A DNA stretch of 16,467 nt from VAZQ01 sp036406655. Lineage in GTDB: Bacteria > Pseudomonadota > Alphaproteobacteria > Rhizobiales > Xanthobacteraceae. Location of the stretch: positions 1 to 16,467 of the forward strand of contig DASXAP010000327.1 of assembly GCA_036406655.1 (NCBI GenBank), read 5' to 3'. The translations under genes and the position numbers were made by a program. The number at the start of each line of letters is the position of its first letter. The first letter of the stretch is position 1. Below are positions 6,535 to 14,182 of the stretch, piece after piece. Below the pieces are notes generated by a model. That model did no database searches. It was not told the origin of the DNA and saw only the letters and a program-made list of their open reading frames with translations.

Positions 6535-7686
6535 TCACAGCTGCAACGGCGGGAGGTCGATCCAGCGCCGCTCCTTCCAGCTCCTCAGTCCCGCCTCGGC
6601 CAGCTGGACGCCCTTGGCGCCTTCGAGCAGCGTCCACTTGAACGGGGCGCCTTCCTCGAGATGCCGGATGAACATCTCCCATTCCAGCTTGAAGCCGTTG
6701 TCGTAGGTGGCGCTGTCGGGCACCTCGCTCCAGGTCGCGAAGAAATCGATCGGCTGCGGCACATCCGGATTCCACACCGGCCGCGGCGTGTTCACGCGCG
6801 GCTGGCTCCAGCATTTCTGCAGCCCGGCCACCGCCGATCCGTGGGTGCCGTCGACGTGAAAGGTGACGAGATCGTCGCGCCGCACCCGCGTGCACCAGGA
6901 GCTGTTGATATGCGCGACGATGCCGCCCTCGAGCAGGAACGTCGCATAGGCGGCGTCGTCGACGTCGACCTTGTAAGGCTTGCCGTTCTCGTCCCAGCGC
7001 TCGGGGATGTGCGTCGCGCCCAGGCAGGACACGCTTTTCACCTCGCCGAACAGATTGTCGAGGACGTAACGCCAATGGCAGAGCATGTCGAGGATGATGC
7101 CGCCGCCGTCCTTCTTGCGGTAGTTCCACGACGGGCGCTGCGCCGGCTGCCAGTCGCCTTCGAAGACCCAGTAGCCGAACTCGCCGCGCACCGCGATGAT
7201 GCGGCCGAAGAAGCCGGCCTCGACCAGCATCTTGAGCTTGATCAGGCCGGGAAGGAACAGCTTGTCCTGCACGACCCCGTGCCTGATGCCGGCCTTGCTC
7301 GCGGCTCCGGCAACGCTCACGGCGTCATCCAGGGTCTCGGCTATGGGCTTCTCGCAATAGACGTCCTTGCCGGCTGCGATCGCCTTGCGAATGAGCCCGG
7401 CACGCAGCCTGGTGGTGGCGGCATCGAAAAAGAGCGTGTCCTTCCTGTCGGCGAGCGCCGTGTCGAGGTCGGTGGTCCAGCGGGTTATCCCGTGCGCCAG
7501 CGCGAGCCGCTCGAGCTTGGCTCGATCGCGGCCGACCAGGAGCGGATCGGGCATCACCCGATCGCCGTTCTCGAGCGCGACCCCGCCCTGCGCGCGAATG
7601 GCGAGGATCGAGCGAATCAGATGCTGGTTCATCCCCATGCGGCCGGTGACGCCGTTCATGATGATGCCGAGTCGTCGTTGCGCCAT
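6535..7686 (-). CDS. Gfo/Idh/MocA family NAD(P)-dependent oxidoreductase
   Basis: A 383-residue dehydrogenase of the glucose-fructose oxidoreductase/inositol dehydrogenase family, which oxidises a sugar or polyol hydroxyl with NAD(P). The N-terminal nucleotide-binding segment reads GIIMNGVTGRMG, a variant of the usual GxGxxG. The family signature is VYCEKPIAE (E112-K113-P114, K113 being the usual catalytic lysine). GGGIILDMLCHW supplies the paired Asp200 and His204 typical of the active site. The ATG at 7686 has AAGGA 7 nt upstream, so the start is well supported. The gene is separated from the upstream SDR gene by the heptamer-repeat region and followed by the DUF993 gene after 132 nt. Its neighbours suggest that it makes the keto intermediate of a catabolic route; the substrate is unknown. 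Confidence 0.9.
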   Translation of the reverse strand: MAQRRLGIIMNGVTGRMGMNQHLIRSILAIRAQGGVALENGDRVMPDPLLVGRDRAKLERLALAHGITRWTTDLDTALADRKDTLFFDAATTRLRAGLIRKAIAAGKDVYCEKPIAETLDDAVSVAGAASKAGIRHGVVQDKLFLPGLIKLKMLVEAGFFGRIIAVRGEFGYWVFEGDWQPAQRPSWNYRKKDGGGIILDMLCHWRYVLDNLFGEVKSVSCLGATHIPERWDENGKPYKVDVDDAAYATFLLEGGIVAHINSSWCTRVRRDDLVTFHVDGTHGSAVAGLQKCWSQPRVNTPRPVWNPDVPQPIDFFATWSEVPDSATYDNGFKLEWEMFIRHLEEGAPFKWTLLEGAKGVQLAEAGLRSWKERRWIDLPPLQL

Positions 7687-7710
7687 GCAGGGGTCCTTTC
7701 CGCAGACAGA

Positions 7711-7824
7711 TGTCAGTTGTCAGATGTCAGAGGTCAGATATCTGACTGGCATATGACATCAGATGTGGGATGTCGGATCTGACGTCTAATGACATCTGAC
7801 ATCTGACATCCGACCTCTGACCTC
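7711..7824. repeat. Heptamer repeat array (TGTCAGA) in inverted orientation
   Basis: Four plus-oriented heptamers occupy 7711-7738 (TGTCAGT, TGTCAGA, TGTCAGA, GGTCAGA). Five reverse-oriented ones occupy 7790-7824 (TGACATC three times, CGACCTC, TGACCTC). The 51 nt between hold degenerate copies. The two halves can pair as a long imperfect dyad, and 7733-7746 (GTCAGATATCTGAC) is a perfect 14-bp palindrome. The AT-richer, low-complexity sequence contrasts with its GC-rich surroundings. The last unit contributes the first bases of the SDR stop codon on the minus strand (TGA at 7825-7823). It may act as a terminator-like or mRNA-stabilising structure, or be a dispersed intergenic repeat. Confidence 0.85.
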
Positions 7825-8593
7825 ACTCCGCCGTCCAGCCGCCGTCGAGCACGAGGGCCGACCCGGTCATCAACGAGGAGGCATCGGAGGCGAGAAACAC
7901 GATGGCGCCGGTCAGCTCCTCGAGCTGGCCGAGGCGGCCGAGCTTGATCTTCGCGAGAACCTCGTCGCGGAACGCCTTGTTCTGGAAGAAGGGCCGCGTC
8001 ATCGGCGTCTCGAGGAAGGTCGGACCCAGGCTGTTGACGCGGATGTTGTGCGGCGCAAGCTCGATGGCCATCGCCTTGGTGAAGCCTTCCATCGCGTGCT
8101 TGGAGGCGCAGTAGACGCTGCGCCGCGCGGCGCCGACATGGCCCATCTGCGAGGAGACGTTGATGATCGAGCCGGCGCGGCCCGCCTCGATCAGCCGCCG
8201 CGCCACCGCCTGCGCCATGAAGAAGGCCGCGCGCACGTTGAGCGCGAAGATCGCATCGAAGTCCTCGACCTTCACGTCCACGAGCATGGCCGGGCGGTTG
8301 GTGCCGGCGTTGTTGACGAGCACGTCGAACGGCTCCGCCGCGGCGATGCGCCGGAAGACCGCATCGAGATCGGTGACGTCAAGCGGCAGCGCCTCGGCCC
8401 GCTCGCCGCGGGCGCGGATCGCCTGCGCGGCCGCCTCGATCTCGGCAGACGTGCGGGCGACGACCGTCACCTCGGCGCCGGCCTGTGCCAGCGCCGAGGC
8501 GGCGGCAAGCCCGATGCCGCGACCGCCGCCGGTGACCAGCGCGCGCTTGCCGTCGAGGCGGAACGACGGCGTCCTGGCAAGCTCGACCGTCAT
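7823..8593 (-). CDS. SDR family NAD(P)-dependent oxidoreductase
   Basis: A 256-residue classical short-chain dehydrogenase. Visible motifs are the cofactor site TGGGRGIG (21-28), NNAG (94-97), the catalytic tetrad N119, S148 (NVSSQ), Y161 and K165 (YCASK), and the C-terminal LVLDGGWTAE ending. The overall pattern is closest to gluconate 5-dehydrogenase and 3-oxoacyl-ACP reductase-like members, but specificity cannot be read. The ATG at 8593 is chosen because the fold begins about 15 residues later. It lies 28 nt after the stop of the HisD-like gene, so the two are likely co-transcribed. Its stop codon borders the heptamer-repeat array. It probably oxidises or reduces a hydroxyl group in the same pathway as the neighbouring dehydrogenases. 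Confidence 0.92.
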   Translation of the reverse strand: MTVELARTPSFRLDGKRALVTGGGRGIGLAAASALAQAGAEVTVVARTSAEIEAAAQAIRARGERAEALPLDVTDLDAVFRRIAAAEPFDVLVNNAGTNRPAMLVDVKVEDFDAIFALNVRAAFFMAQAVARRLIEAGRAGSIINVSSQMGHVGAARRSVYCASKHAMEGFTKAMAIELAPHNIRVNSLGPTFLETPMTRPFFQNKAFRDEVLAKIKLGRLGQLEELTGAIVFLASDASSLMTGSALVLDGGWTAE

Positions 8594-8621
8594 CTGGCGT
8601 CGCCGGCCGCGGCGGCGACCT

Positions 8622-9929
8622 TCACTCCGCCGCCTGCGCGTAGGGGACGTTGCGGCCGGCATAGCGGCGCAGCCGAATGTTCGCCTGCTCGGCGTGAGCG
8701 TGGAAGCCTTCGAGGATGCACAGCCGCGAGCAGTACTCCCCGATCAGCACCGACGCCTCGTCGGTCAGCACCTTCTGGTAGGTGCAGGTCTTGAGGAACT
8801 TGCCCACCCAGAGCCCGCCGGTGTAGCGGGCCGCCTTCCGGGTCGGCAGGGTGTGGTTGGTTCCGATCACCTTGTCGCCGTAGGCGACATTGGTGCGCGG
8901 ACCGAGGAACAGCGAGCCGTAGTTCTGCATCCTGGCGAGGAAGAAATCGGGGTCGCGGGTCATCACCTGCACGTGCTCGGAGGCGACGCGGTCGGCCTCC
9001 CGCACCATCTCCTCCTCGTCGGCGCACAGGATCACCTCCCCGAAATCGGCCCACGCCTTGCCCGCGAGATCCGCGCTCGGCAGCATCCGCAGGAGCCGCT
9101 GCACCTGCTCCAGGGTGTCGCCCGCGAGCTTCTCGGAGCTGGTGATCAGCACCGCCGGTGAGGTCGGGCCGTGCTCGGCCTGGCCGAGCAGATCGGTCGC
9201 GCACATCTCGCCGTCGACGCTGTCGTCGGCGATGAGCAGCGTCTCGGTCGGTCCGGCGAGGAGGTCGATGCCGACGCGGCCGAACAGCTGGCGCTTGGCC
9301 TCGGCCACGTAGGCGTTGCCCGGGCCGACGATCATGTCGACGGGGGAGATGGATTGGGTGCCGAGCGCCATCGCCGCCACCGCCTGCACCCCGCCCAGCA
9401 CATAGATCTCGTCGGCACCGCCGAAATGCATGGCGGCGACGATCGCCGGATGCGGGCCGCCCTTGAACGGCGGCGCGCAGGCGATGATGCGCTTCACCCC
9501 GGCGACGCGGGCAGTGACGATCGACATATGCGCGGAAGCGACCATCGGGTAGCGTCCGCCGGGGACGTAGCAGCCGATCGAGCTGACCGGGATGTGCCTG
9601 TGGCCGAGCACGACACCGGGCAGCGTCTCGACCTCGAGCTCGCGCAGCGTGTCCTTCTGCTTCTGCGCGAAATTGCGCACCTGCGCCTGCGCGAACCGGA
9701 TGTCATCGAGGTCGCGCCTGCCGACCTCCCCGATTGCCCGCTCGATCTCGGCGTCGGAGAGCTTGAACGCGGGCGGCGACCAGCCGTCGAACCTCTCCGA
9801 GAGCTCGCGCACCGCCGCGTCGCGCCGGGCCTCGACCTCGTTCAGAATCTGCTCGACGGTCTCGCGCACCTTGGCATCGGCGGCCTTGATCGCGCCTGCA
9901 TCCATTCCCCGCTTGAGGTAGCGCGCCAT
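8622..9929 (-). CDS. Histidinol dehydrogenase family protein, catabolic type
   Basis: A 435-residue NAD- and zinc-dependent dehydrogenase with the HisD fold. HisD metal ligands are conserved: Q250 and H253 in LLGQAEHGPT, D352 in YGDKVIGTNH and H412 in FHAHAEQ, as are the catalytic pair E319-H320 (ASEHV). GCYVPGGRYPM is the family signature. No other histidine-biosynthesis gene is nearby. The N-terminus (MARYLKRG) and the context, beside an SDR gene and catabolic enzymes, resemble the paralogous group that includes sulfopropanediol 3-dehydrogenase (HpsN), which oxidises an alcohol to a carboxylate. I do not assign sulfopropanediol as substrate, because no sulfonate lyase or exporter is present. 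GGAGG lies 5 nt before the ATG at 9929. Confidence 0.9.
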   Translation of the reverse strand: MARYLKRGMDAGAIKAADAKVRETVEQILNEVEARRDAAVRELSERFDGWSPPAFKLSDAEIERAIGEVGRRDLDDIRFAQAQVRNFAQKQKDTLRELEVETLPGVVLGHRHIPVSSIGCYVPGGRYPMVASAHMSIVTARVAGVKRIIACAPPFKGGPHPAIVAAMHFGGADEIYVLGGVQAVAAMALGTQSISPVDMIVGPGNAYVAEAKRQLFGRVGIDLLAGPTETLLIADDSVDGEMCATDLLGQAEHGPTSPAVLITSSEKLAGDTLEQVQRLLRMLPSADLAGKAWADFGEVILCADEEEMVREADRVASEHVQVMTRDPDFFLARMQNYGSLFLGPRTNVAYGDKVIGTNHTLPTRKAARYTGGLWVGKFLKTCTYQKVLTDEASVLIGEYCSRLCILEGFHAHAEQANIRLRRYAGRNVPYAQAAE

Positions 9930-10019
9930 GGCATCCTCCCCTGCTCGCTGAGACGCCCATCGGCTCTTCACCGGCCCCCAGTGACAGCTTCGCCGCCAAG
10001 ACGAGCGGGGCCCGACGGG

Positions 10020-10050
10020 GCCGCCATCATATACGACAATCGATACGGTG
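10020..10050 (-). promoter_or_regulatory. AT-rich possible promoter/operator ahead of the HisD-like gene
   Basis: In the 157-nt gap before the HisD-like gene, the minus strand reads TATCGATTGTCGTATATGAT, clearly AT-richer than its surroundings. It includes TATGAT, close to a -10 box, about 100 nt before the start codon. TGTCGTA followed by TATGATG is a half-matching dyad of the kind bound by GntR regulators. No clear -35 box is seen, so this is only a candidate for a second transcription start in the island. Confidence 0.27.
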
Positions 10051-10086
10051 CTGGCGAATGCCGCGGCAATCCCGCTCAGGCCGGAG

Positions 10087-11592
10087 CTACCCCGGCCGAT
10101 GCAGGCAGGAATATCGCTGCACCAGCCGCCGGCTCTCCGCCGGAATGGCAGCCGAGCGCTCGGCGCTCGCCGTAGCGGTTCGGCAGCTCAGCCAGAAGAA
10201 GCTCGCATCGGGGTCGACGACCAGCCGTGCAGGCGCAAAGGCGGGGGCGACGAGGACGGAAAGAAACGGGGTGGTGGAGAACCACGACACCCGGTTGAGA
10301 TCGGCGCTGATCCGACGCGAGGAGACGAAACGGGGGTCCCCCAGCGCGGGGTCCGACGCCGCCCCCATGGCAAGCGCGCGGACGGCGCGGGTGTATCGCG
10401 ACCAGGCATTCACGTATTTCGCCGTCTCGACCGCATGCACGAGGAGCACGAGCCCGAGCGCACCGATGACGGCTCGAGCCGCCGCCGGGGTCTCGAGCGC
10501 CGCGGTCGGTCTCCGCAGCCATCCCGGGAGCGGACGCAGGCGGCCGTCGGCGGCCAAATCCTGCACCGTGGCCAACGCGCCCAACACCGGCAAAGCGAGG
10601 ATGAGCGCGGTGCGCAGATAGTACCTGTCCTCGGCGTGGAGCGCGCGGTCGAGCCACGACCAGTGCACGACCAGCGCAGCCGCGATCCCGAAGCCGGCAT
10701 AGAGGAAGGCGTTTTTCGGCGCCAGCCGGCGAAGCGCCCGCAGCCCGATCGCGTAGCCCGCGAGCGTTGCAACCAGGAGCACGGGCAAAGGCCGGCCCAT
10801 GATCGCGGGATCGAAGACGTGCAGTGCGGCTCGTCGCATGACCGCAGCCATGTAGTCATCGGGCGGCAGCACGAGCCGCACGGCAGCCCAGATGCACCCG
10901 ACCGCGGCGAGCATGCACACGGCGCCGGCCAATCTCGAGTCGCGGTCTCGCCGGAGCAGCAACGTTCCCACCAGCGAGACTGCAAGGACCACGGCGGCCT
11001 CATGGGTGAAGAGGAGCGCCAGCAGCAGCAGGAAGAGCAGGATGCTCCCGCCGATGCCGCGCGGCCCGTAGTGGCAGATGGCAAGCGTCGGCCAGAACAG
11101 CGCGTGCGCCATCCACATCTCGGTCGGGAAGCCGAACACGAGCGGGCAGAGGCACGCGGTCGAGGCGCAGGCGTAGCTGAAGATGACCCGGCACGGCGAC
11201 CGGTCAGCCGCGCAGGTCGCCACGAGACCAAGGAGCGGCGCCGCGAAGAACAGCAACCCGTAGAGCACGATGCCGCCACCGGCATCAGCCGTCAGGCGGA
11301 CGTAGAGTTGAGCGGGGACGTAGCTGAACAGATAGACGAAGAGGCGGCCGGATATGTTGTGCCAATGGAACGCCCACGCGTCGTCGACCGCCACCGCGTA
11401 GGAGAAGATCGAGCCGTCGGCATACATCTGCAGCCGGTAGAGAAGCCCGATGACGACGAACAGGACGGCGCAGGACAACCCGGCGGCGACGGCGAACGCG
11501 CGCAGGAGGGCGCCGGGCGCGCTCGTGACGCGACCGCCGGACGCGTCGTCGAGGCTGCCTGCGGCCGAAACTTCGGCTCCCATGCCGCCCAT
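10087..11592 (-). CDS. Multi-pass membrane protein of unknown function
   Basis: A 501-residue protein with about ten hydrophobic helices (roughly residues 33-52, 107-127, 136-154, 163-177, 183-213, 221-241, 270-285, 297-313, 327-343 and 373-391). A hydrophilic C-terminal stretch of about 110 residues follows. The first large loop between helices 1 and 2 holds DDAWAFHWHNISGR. The layout recalls polytopic GT-C-like glycosyltransferases, but I see no diagnostic motif and do not assign one. The ATG at 11592 has GGGGAG 4 nt upstream; 11583 is an alternative start. It starts 37 nt after the LivF stop, in the same direction, though nothing links it functionally to amino-acid transport. It has more Cys than its neighbours, and its C-terminus is weakly conserved-looking. 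It may have been inserted between the transporter and the enzymes. Confidence 0.78.
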   Translation of the reverse strand: MGGMGAEVSAAGSLDDASGGRVTSAPGALLRAFAVAAGLSCAVLFVVIGLLYRLQMYADGSIFSYAVAVDDAWAFHWHNISGRLFVYLFSYVPAQLYVRLTADAGGGIVLYGLLFFAAPLLGLVATCAADRSPCRVIFSYACASTACLCPLVFGFPTEMWMAHALFWPTLAICHYGPRGIGGSILLFLLLLALLFTHEAAVVLAVSLVGTLLLRRDRDSRLAGAVCMLAAVGCIWAAVRLVLPPDDYMAAVMRRAALHVFDPAIMGRPLPVLLVATLAGYAIGLRALRRLAPKNAFLYAGFGIAAALVVHWSWLDRALHAEDRYYLRTALILALPVLGALATVQDLAADGRLRPLPGWLRRPTAALETPAAARAVIGALGLVLLVHAVETAKYVNAWSRYTRAVRALAMGAASDPALGDPRFVSSRRISADLNRVSWFSTTPFLSVLVAPAFAPARLVVDPDASFFWLSCRTATASAERSAAIPAESRRLVQRYSCLHRPG

Positions 11593-11629
11593 ATTGCTCC
11601 CCGGCTCGAATGAAGCGGTGGAGTGGCGA

Positions 11630-12328
11630 TCATACGCCGAGATGGCGCTGCAGGATCTCCGGCTGCGCCTTGATCTGCGCCGCCGCCGCCTCGTGCACGA
11701 TGTGTCCGTTGTTGATGATATAGGCGCGCTGCGCCAGCGCCAGCGTCGCCGCCAGGTTCTGCTCGACCAGCACGATCGTCTGTCCGGCATCGACCAGCTT
11801 GCGGCAGGCGGCCATCAGGTCGCGCACGATCACCGGCGCCAGCCCTTCGAACGGCTCGTCGAGCAGGATGATCTTGGGATCGCGAACGAGCGCGCGGGCG
11901 ATTGCCAGCATCTGCTGCTCGCCCCCGGAAAGATCGGTGCCGCGGCTGCGGCGGCGAGCCGCCAGCCGCGGGAACAGCTCGTAGATCCGCTCGAGCGGCC
12001 ACGGCCTCGACGCGGTCAGGCTCGCCAGCACGACGTTCTCCTCCACGCTCAGGCTTCCGAAGATGCGCCGCTCCTCCGGCACCAGCTGCACCCCCGCCCG
12101 CGCCATGACGTGGGCCGGCCTGCCCGCCACCTCCGCGCCGGCAAGCCTGATCGAGCCGGTGCGCGGCCGCAGCAGGCCCATGAGAGTCTTGAGCGTGGTG
12201 GTCTTGCCGGCGCCGTTGCGACCGAGCAGCGCCACCACCTCGTGCGCCTCGACCCGCAGCGCAATGTCGAACAGGATGTGCGAATCGCCGTAATAGGCGT
12301 TGAGCGCCTCGACCTCGAGCAGGCTCAT
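11630..12328 (-). CDS. livF: Branched-chain-type ABC transporter ATPase LivF
   Basis: A 232-residue ATPase, standard LivF length. It carries Walker A GRNGAGKTT (36-44), the ABC signature LSGGEQQ (133-139), Walker B IILLDEP (153-159) and the ending typical of LivF. VPEERRIF (83-90) is the LivF-type Q-loop region. The protein powers import together with LivG on the cytoplasmic face of the membrane. The ATG at 12328 overlaps the stop of the LivM-LivG gene by four bases (ATGA), so the two are translationally coupled. The unknown membrane protein follows after 37 nt. The substrate is set by the binding protein, not by this subunit, and need not be an amino acid. Confidence 0.95.
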   Translation of the reverse strand: MSLLEVEALNAYYGDSHILFDIALRVEAHEVVALLGRNGAGKTTTLKTLMGLLRPRTGSIRLAGAEVAGRPAHVMARAGVQLVPEERRIFGSLSVEENVVLASLTASRPWPLERIYELFPRLAARRRSRGTDLSGGEQQMLAIARALVRDPKIILLDEPFEGLAPVIVRDLMAACRKLVDAGQTIVLVEQNLAATLALAQRAYIINNGHIVHEAAAAQIKAQPEILQRHLGV

Positions 12329-14169
12329 GGCGCGTGCACTCCGCCGAGATAGGCCTCCTGGACGGCAGCGTTGGCCCTGACCTCCTCGGGGGTCCCTTCG
12401 ACGAGGACCCGGCCTTCGTGAAGAACCGTGATCCGCTCGGCCAGCTCGAAGATCGCGTCCATGTCGTGGTCGATGACCACCATGGTCCGGCTGCGCCGGA
12501 TCGATTTGAGAAGCTGCACCGTCTCCAGCCGCTCGCGCGGGCTCATCCCGGCGAGCGGCTCGTCCAGCAGCAGCAGCCGCGGATCGATGGCGAGCGCCAG
12601 CCCGATCTCGAGCCGCCGCTTCTCGCCATAGGCGAGCTCGGAGACCGGCAGCTCGGCGCGGCCGCTCAGCTGCACGAGCGCCAGCGTGTCCGCCACCCGC
12701 TTGTCGAGACCGGCGACGGCGTGGACCGACTTCAGCAGATCCAGGCGGAATGCCCCGCGCTGCTGGGCCAGCGCGGCAATGGTGATGTTGTCGCGCACGG
12801 TGAGATGGGTGAACAGCTGGTTGATCTGGTAGCTCTTGGTGAGGCCGCGCTGGCAGACCGCGGTGACGTCGTCGCCGGTGATGTCGAGTCCTTCGAACAG
12901 GATGCTGCCCGAGGTCGGCGCCACCTCCGAGGTCAGCATCTTGAAGAACGTGGTCTTGCCCGCCCCGTTCGGCCCGATGATCCCGCGCAGCTCGCCGCGG
13001 CGAACGGTGAAGTCGATGCTGTCGTTGGCGACGAGGCCGCCATAGCGCTTGGTGAGGCCGCGGGTCTGCAGGATCGCCTCGCCGTCCGCCCCGGGCTGCG
13101 CCGCCGCAACGGGCTTCACGAGCGGCGAGCCCGCGGAGGCCCCGGCCGAGGCTGCCACCGCGCTCGGATCGGACTCCGCCGCCTCCTGCTGCTGGCCGCG
13201 CCGGCTCACGAGCCGCACCAGATCCGCCACGCCTCCGAGAATGCCGCGGCGCAGGAAGCAGACCAGCAGCACGAACACCACGCCGAGCACGAGCTTCCAG
13301 GTCGCGCCCAGGCCGAGCGCGGCCTGCAGGAAATCGCTCAGGCCCAGCCAGAGGGTTGCGCCGAGCAGGGGGCCGAACAGCACGCCGGTGCCGCCGATCA
13401 CCGTCTGCATGACCAGCTGGCCCGAGGTCTCGAAGGTGAACGCGTCCGGCGGCATGAACGCCTGCAGCACCCCGAGCAGCCCGCCGGCGAACCCGGCATA
13501 GGCCGCGGCGATGACGAAGGCGGTGAGCTTGTAGCCGTGAACGTCGTGACCGACCGCCGCCGCGCGCAGCGGGTTGTCGCGAATGGCGCTCAATATGACG
13601 CCGACCGGGGACCGCACGATGCGCATCGCGATCACGATCCCGATGAAATACCAGAAGGCCAGGAAGGCGTAGAGCGACCAGTCGGAGTCGAACCGGATGG
13701 TGGTGAAGCCGAGATAGAGGCTCGGGGTCGGCACCCCGGGCAGCCCGTTCTCGCCGCCGGTATAGTCCGCGAGCGGATTGAACTCCACGAAGTAGAACAC
13801 CTCCGCAATCGCCACGGTGATCATGGCGAAATAGATGCCGGTGCGCCGCAGCGCAATGAGCCCGACCAGGTAGCCGACCGCGGCGGCCGCGAGCATGCCG
13901 ATGAGCAGGGCGGCGACCACGTTGGGAAACCCCGCGCGCGTGAGCAGATAGGCGGCGACGAAGCCGCCGGTGCCGTAGAACGCCGACTGCCCGAACGACA
14001 GCAGGCCGGTAACTCCGAAAAGAATGTCGAAGCCGATGCCGAACAGGCCCCAGACCAGGACGCGATTGACGGTGTTGGGAGCAAATCCGATCTGCGGCAG
14101 CACGAACGGCGCGGCGATCAGCCCAACGGCTGTAAGCGTCTCGACCAGCAGCGGGCGTTGCCTGCGCAT
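12325..14169 (-). CDS. Fused LivM permease - LivG ATPase of a branched-chain-type ABC transporter
   Basis: One 614-residue polypeptide joins two normally separate subunits. Residues 1-310 are the LivM permease, with about eight to ten helices and the motifs FGVTGLLSFGQSAFYGTGG (51-69) and AIRDNPLRAAAVGHD (195-209). Residues 311-362 are an Ala/Ser/Gln-rich linker. Residues 365-614 are the LivG ATPase, with Walker A GPNGAGKTT (399-407), signature AYGEKRRLEIG (513-523), Walker B LLLLDEP (532-538) and the switch histidine H568. The fusion is a known arrangement in proteobacteria and not a read-through artefact, since the linker is in frame with no break. It starts 13 nt after the LivH stop, and its own stop overlaps the LivF start. 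It forms the transport channel with LivH and is driven with LivF. Confidence 0.95.
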   Translation of the reverse strand: MRRQRPLLVETLTAVGLIAAPFVLPQIGFAPNTVNRVLVWGLFGIGFDILFGVTGLLSFGQSAFYGTGGFVAAYLLTRAGFPNVVAALLIGMLAAAAVGYLVGLIALRRTGIYFAMITVAIAEVFYFVEFNPLADYTGGENGLPGVPTPSLYLGFTTIRFDSDWSLYAFLAFWYFIGIVIAMRIVRSPVGVILSAIRDNPLRAAAVGHDVHGYKLTAFVIAAAYAGFAGGLLGVLQAFMPPDAFTFETSGQLVMQTVIGGTGVLFGPLLGATLWLGLSDFLQAALGLGATWKLVLGVVFVLLVCFLRRGILGGVADLVRLVSRRGQQQEAAESDPSAVAASAGASAGSPLVKPVAAAQPGADGEAILQTRGLTKRYGGLVANDSIDFTVRRGELRGIIGPNGAGKTTFFKMLTSEVAPTSGSILFEGLDITGDDVTAVCQRGLTKSYQINQLFTHLTVRDNITIAALAQQRGAFRLDLLKSVHAVAGLDKRVADTLALVQLSGRAELPVSELAYGEKRRLEIGLALAIDPRLLLLDEPLAGMSPRERLETVQLLKSIRRSRTMVVIDHDMDAIFELAERITVLHEGRVLVEGTPEEVRANAAVQEAYLGGVHAP

Positions 14170-14182
14170 CGGATGATCGCGT

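Noticed and set aside
7711..7824. CRISPR-like array
   Set aside because: Units are only 7 nt and contiguous without unique spacers, the orientation flips halfway, and no cas gene is present.
8622..9929. Histidine-biosynthesis hisD
   Set aside because: No his operon genes are nearby, and the neighbours are catabolic dehydrogenases and a transporter, so the biosynthetic name was not used.
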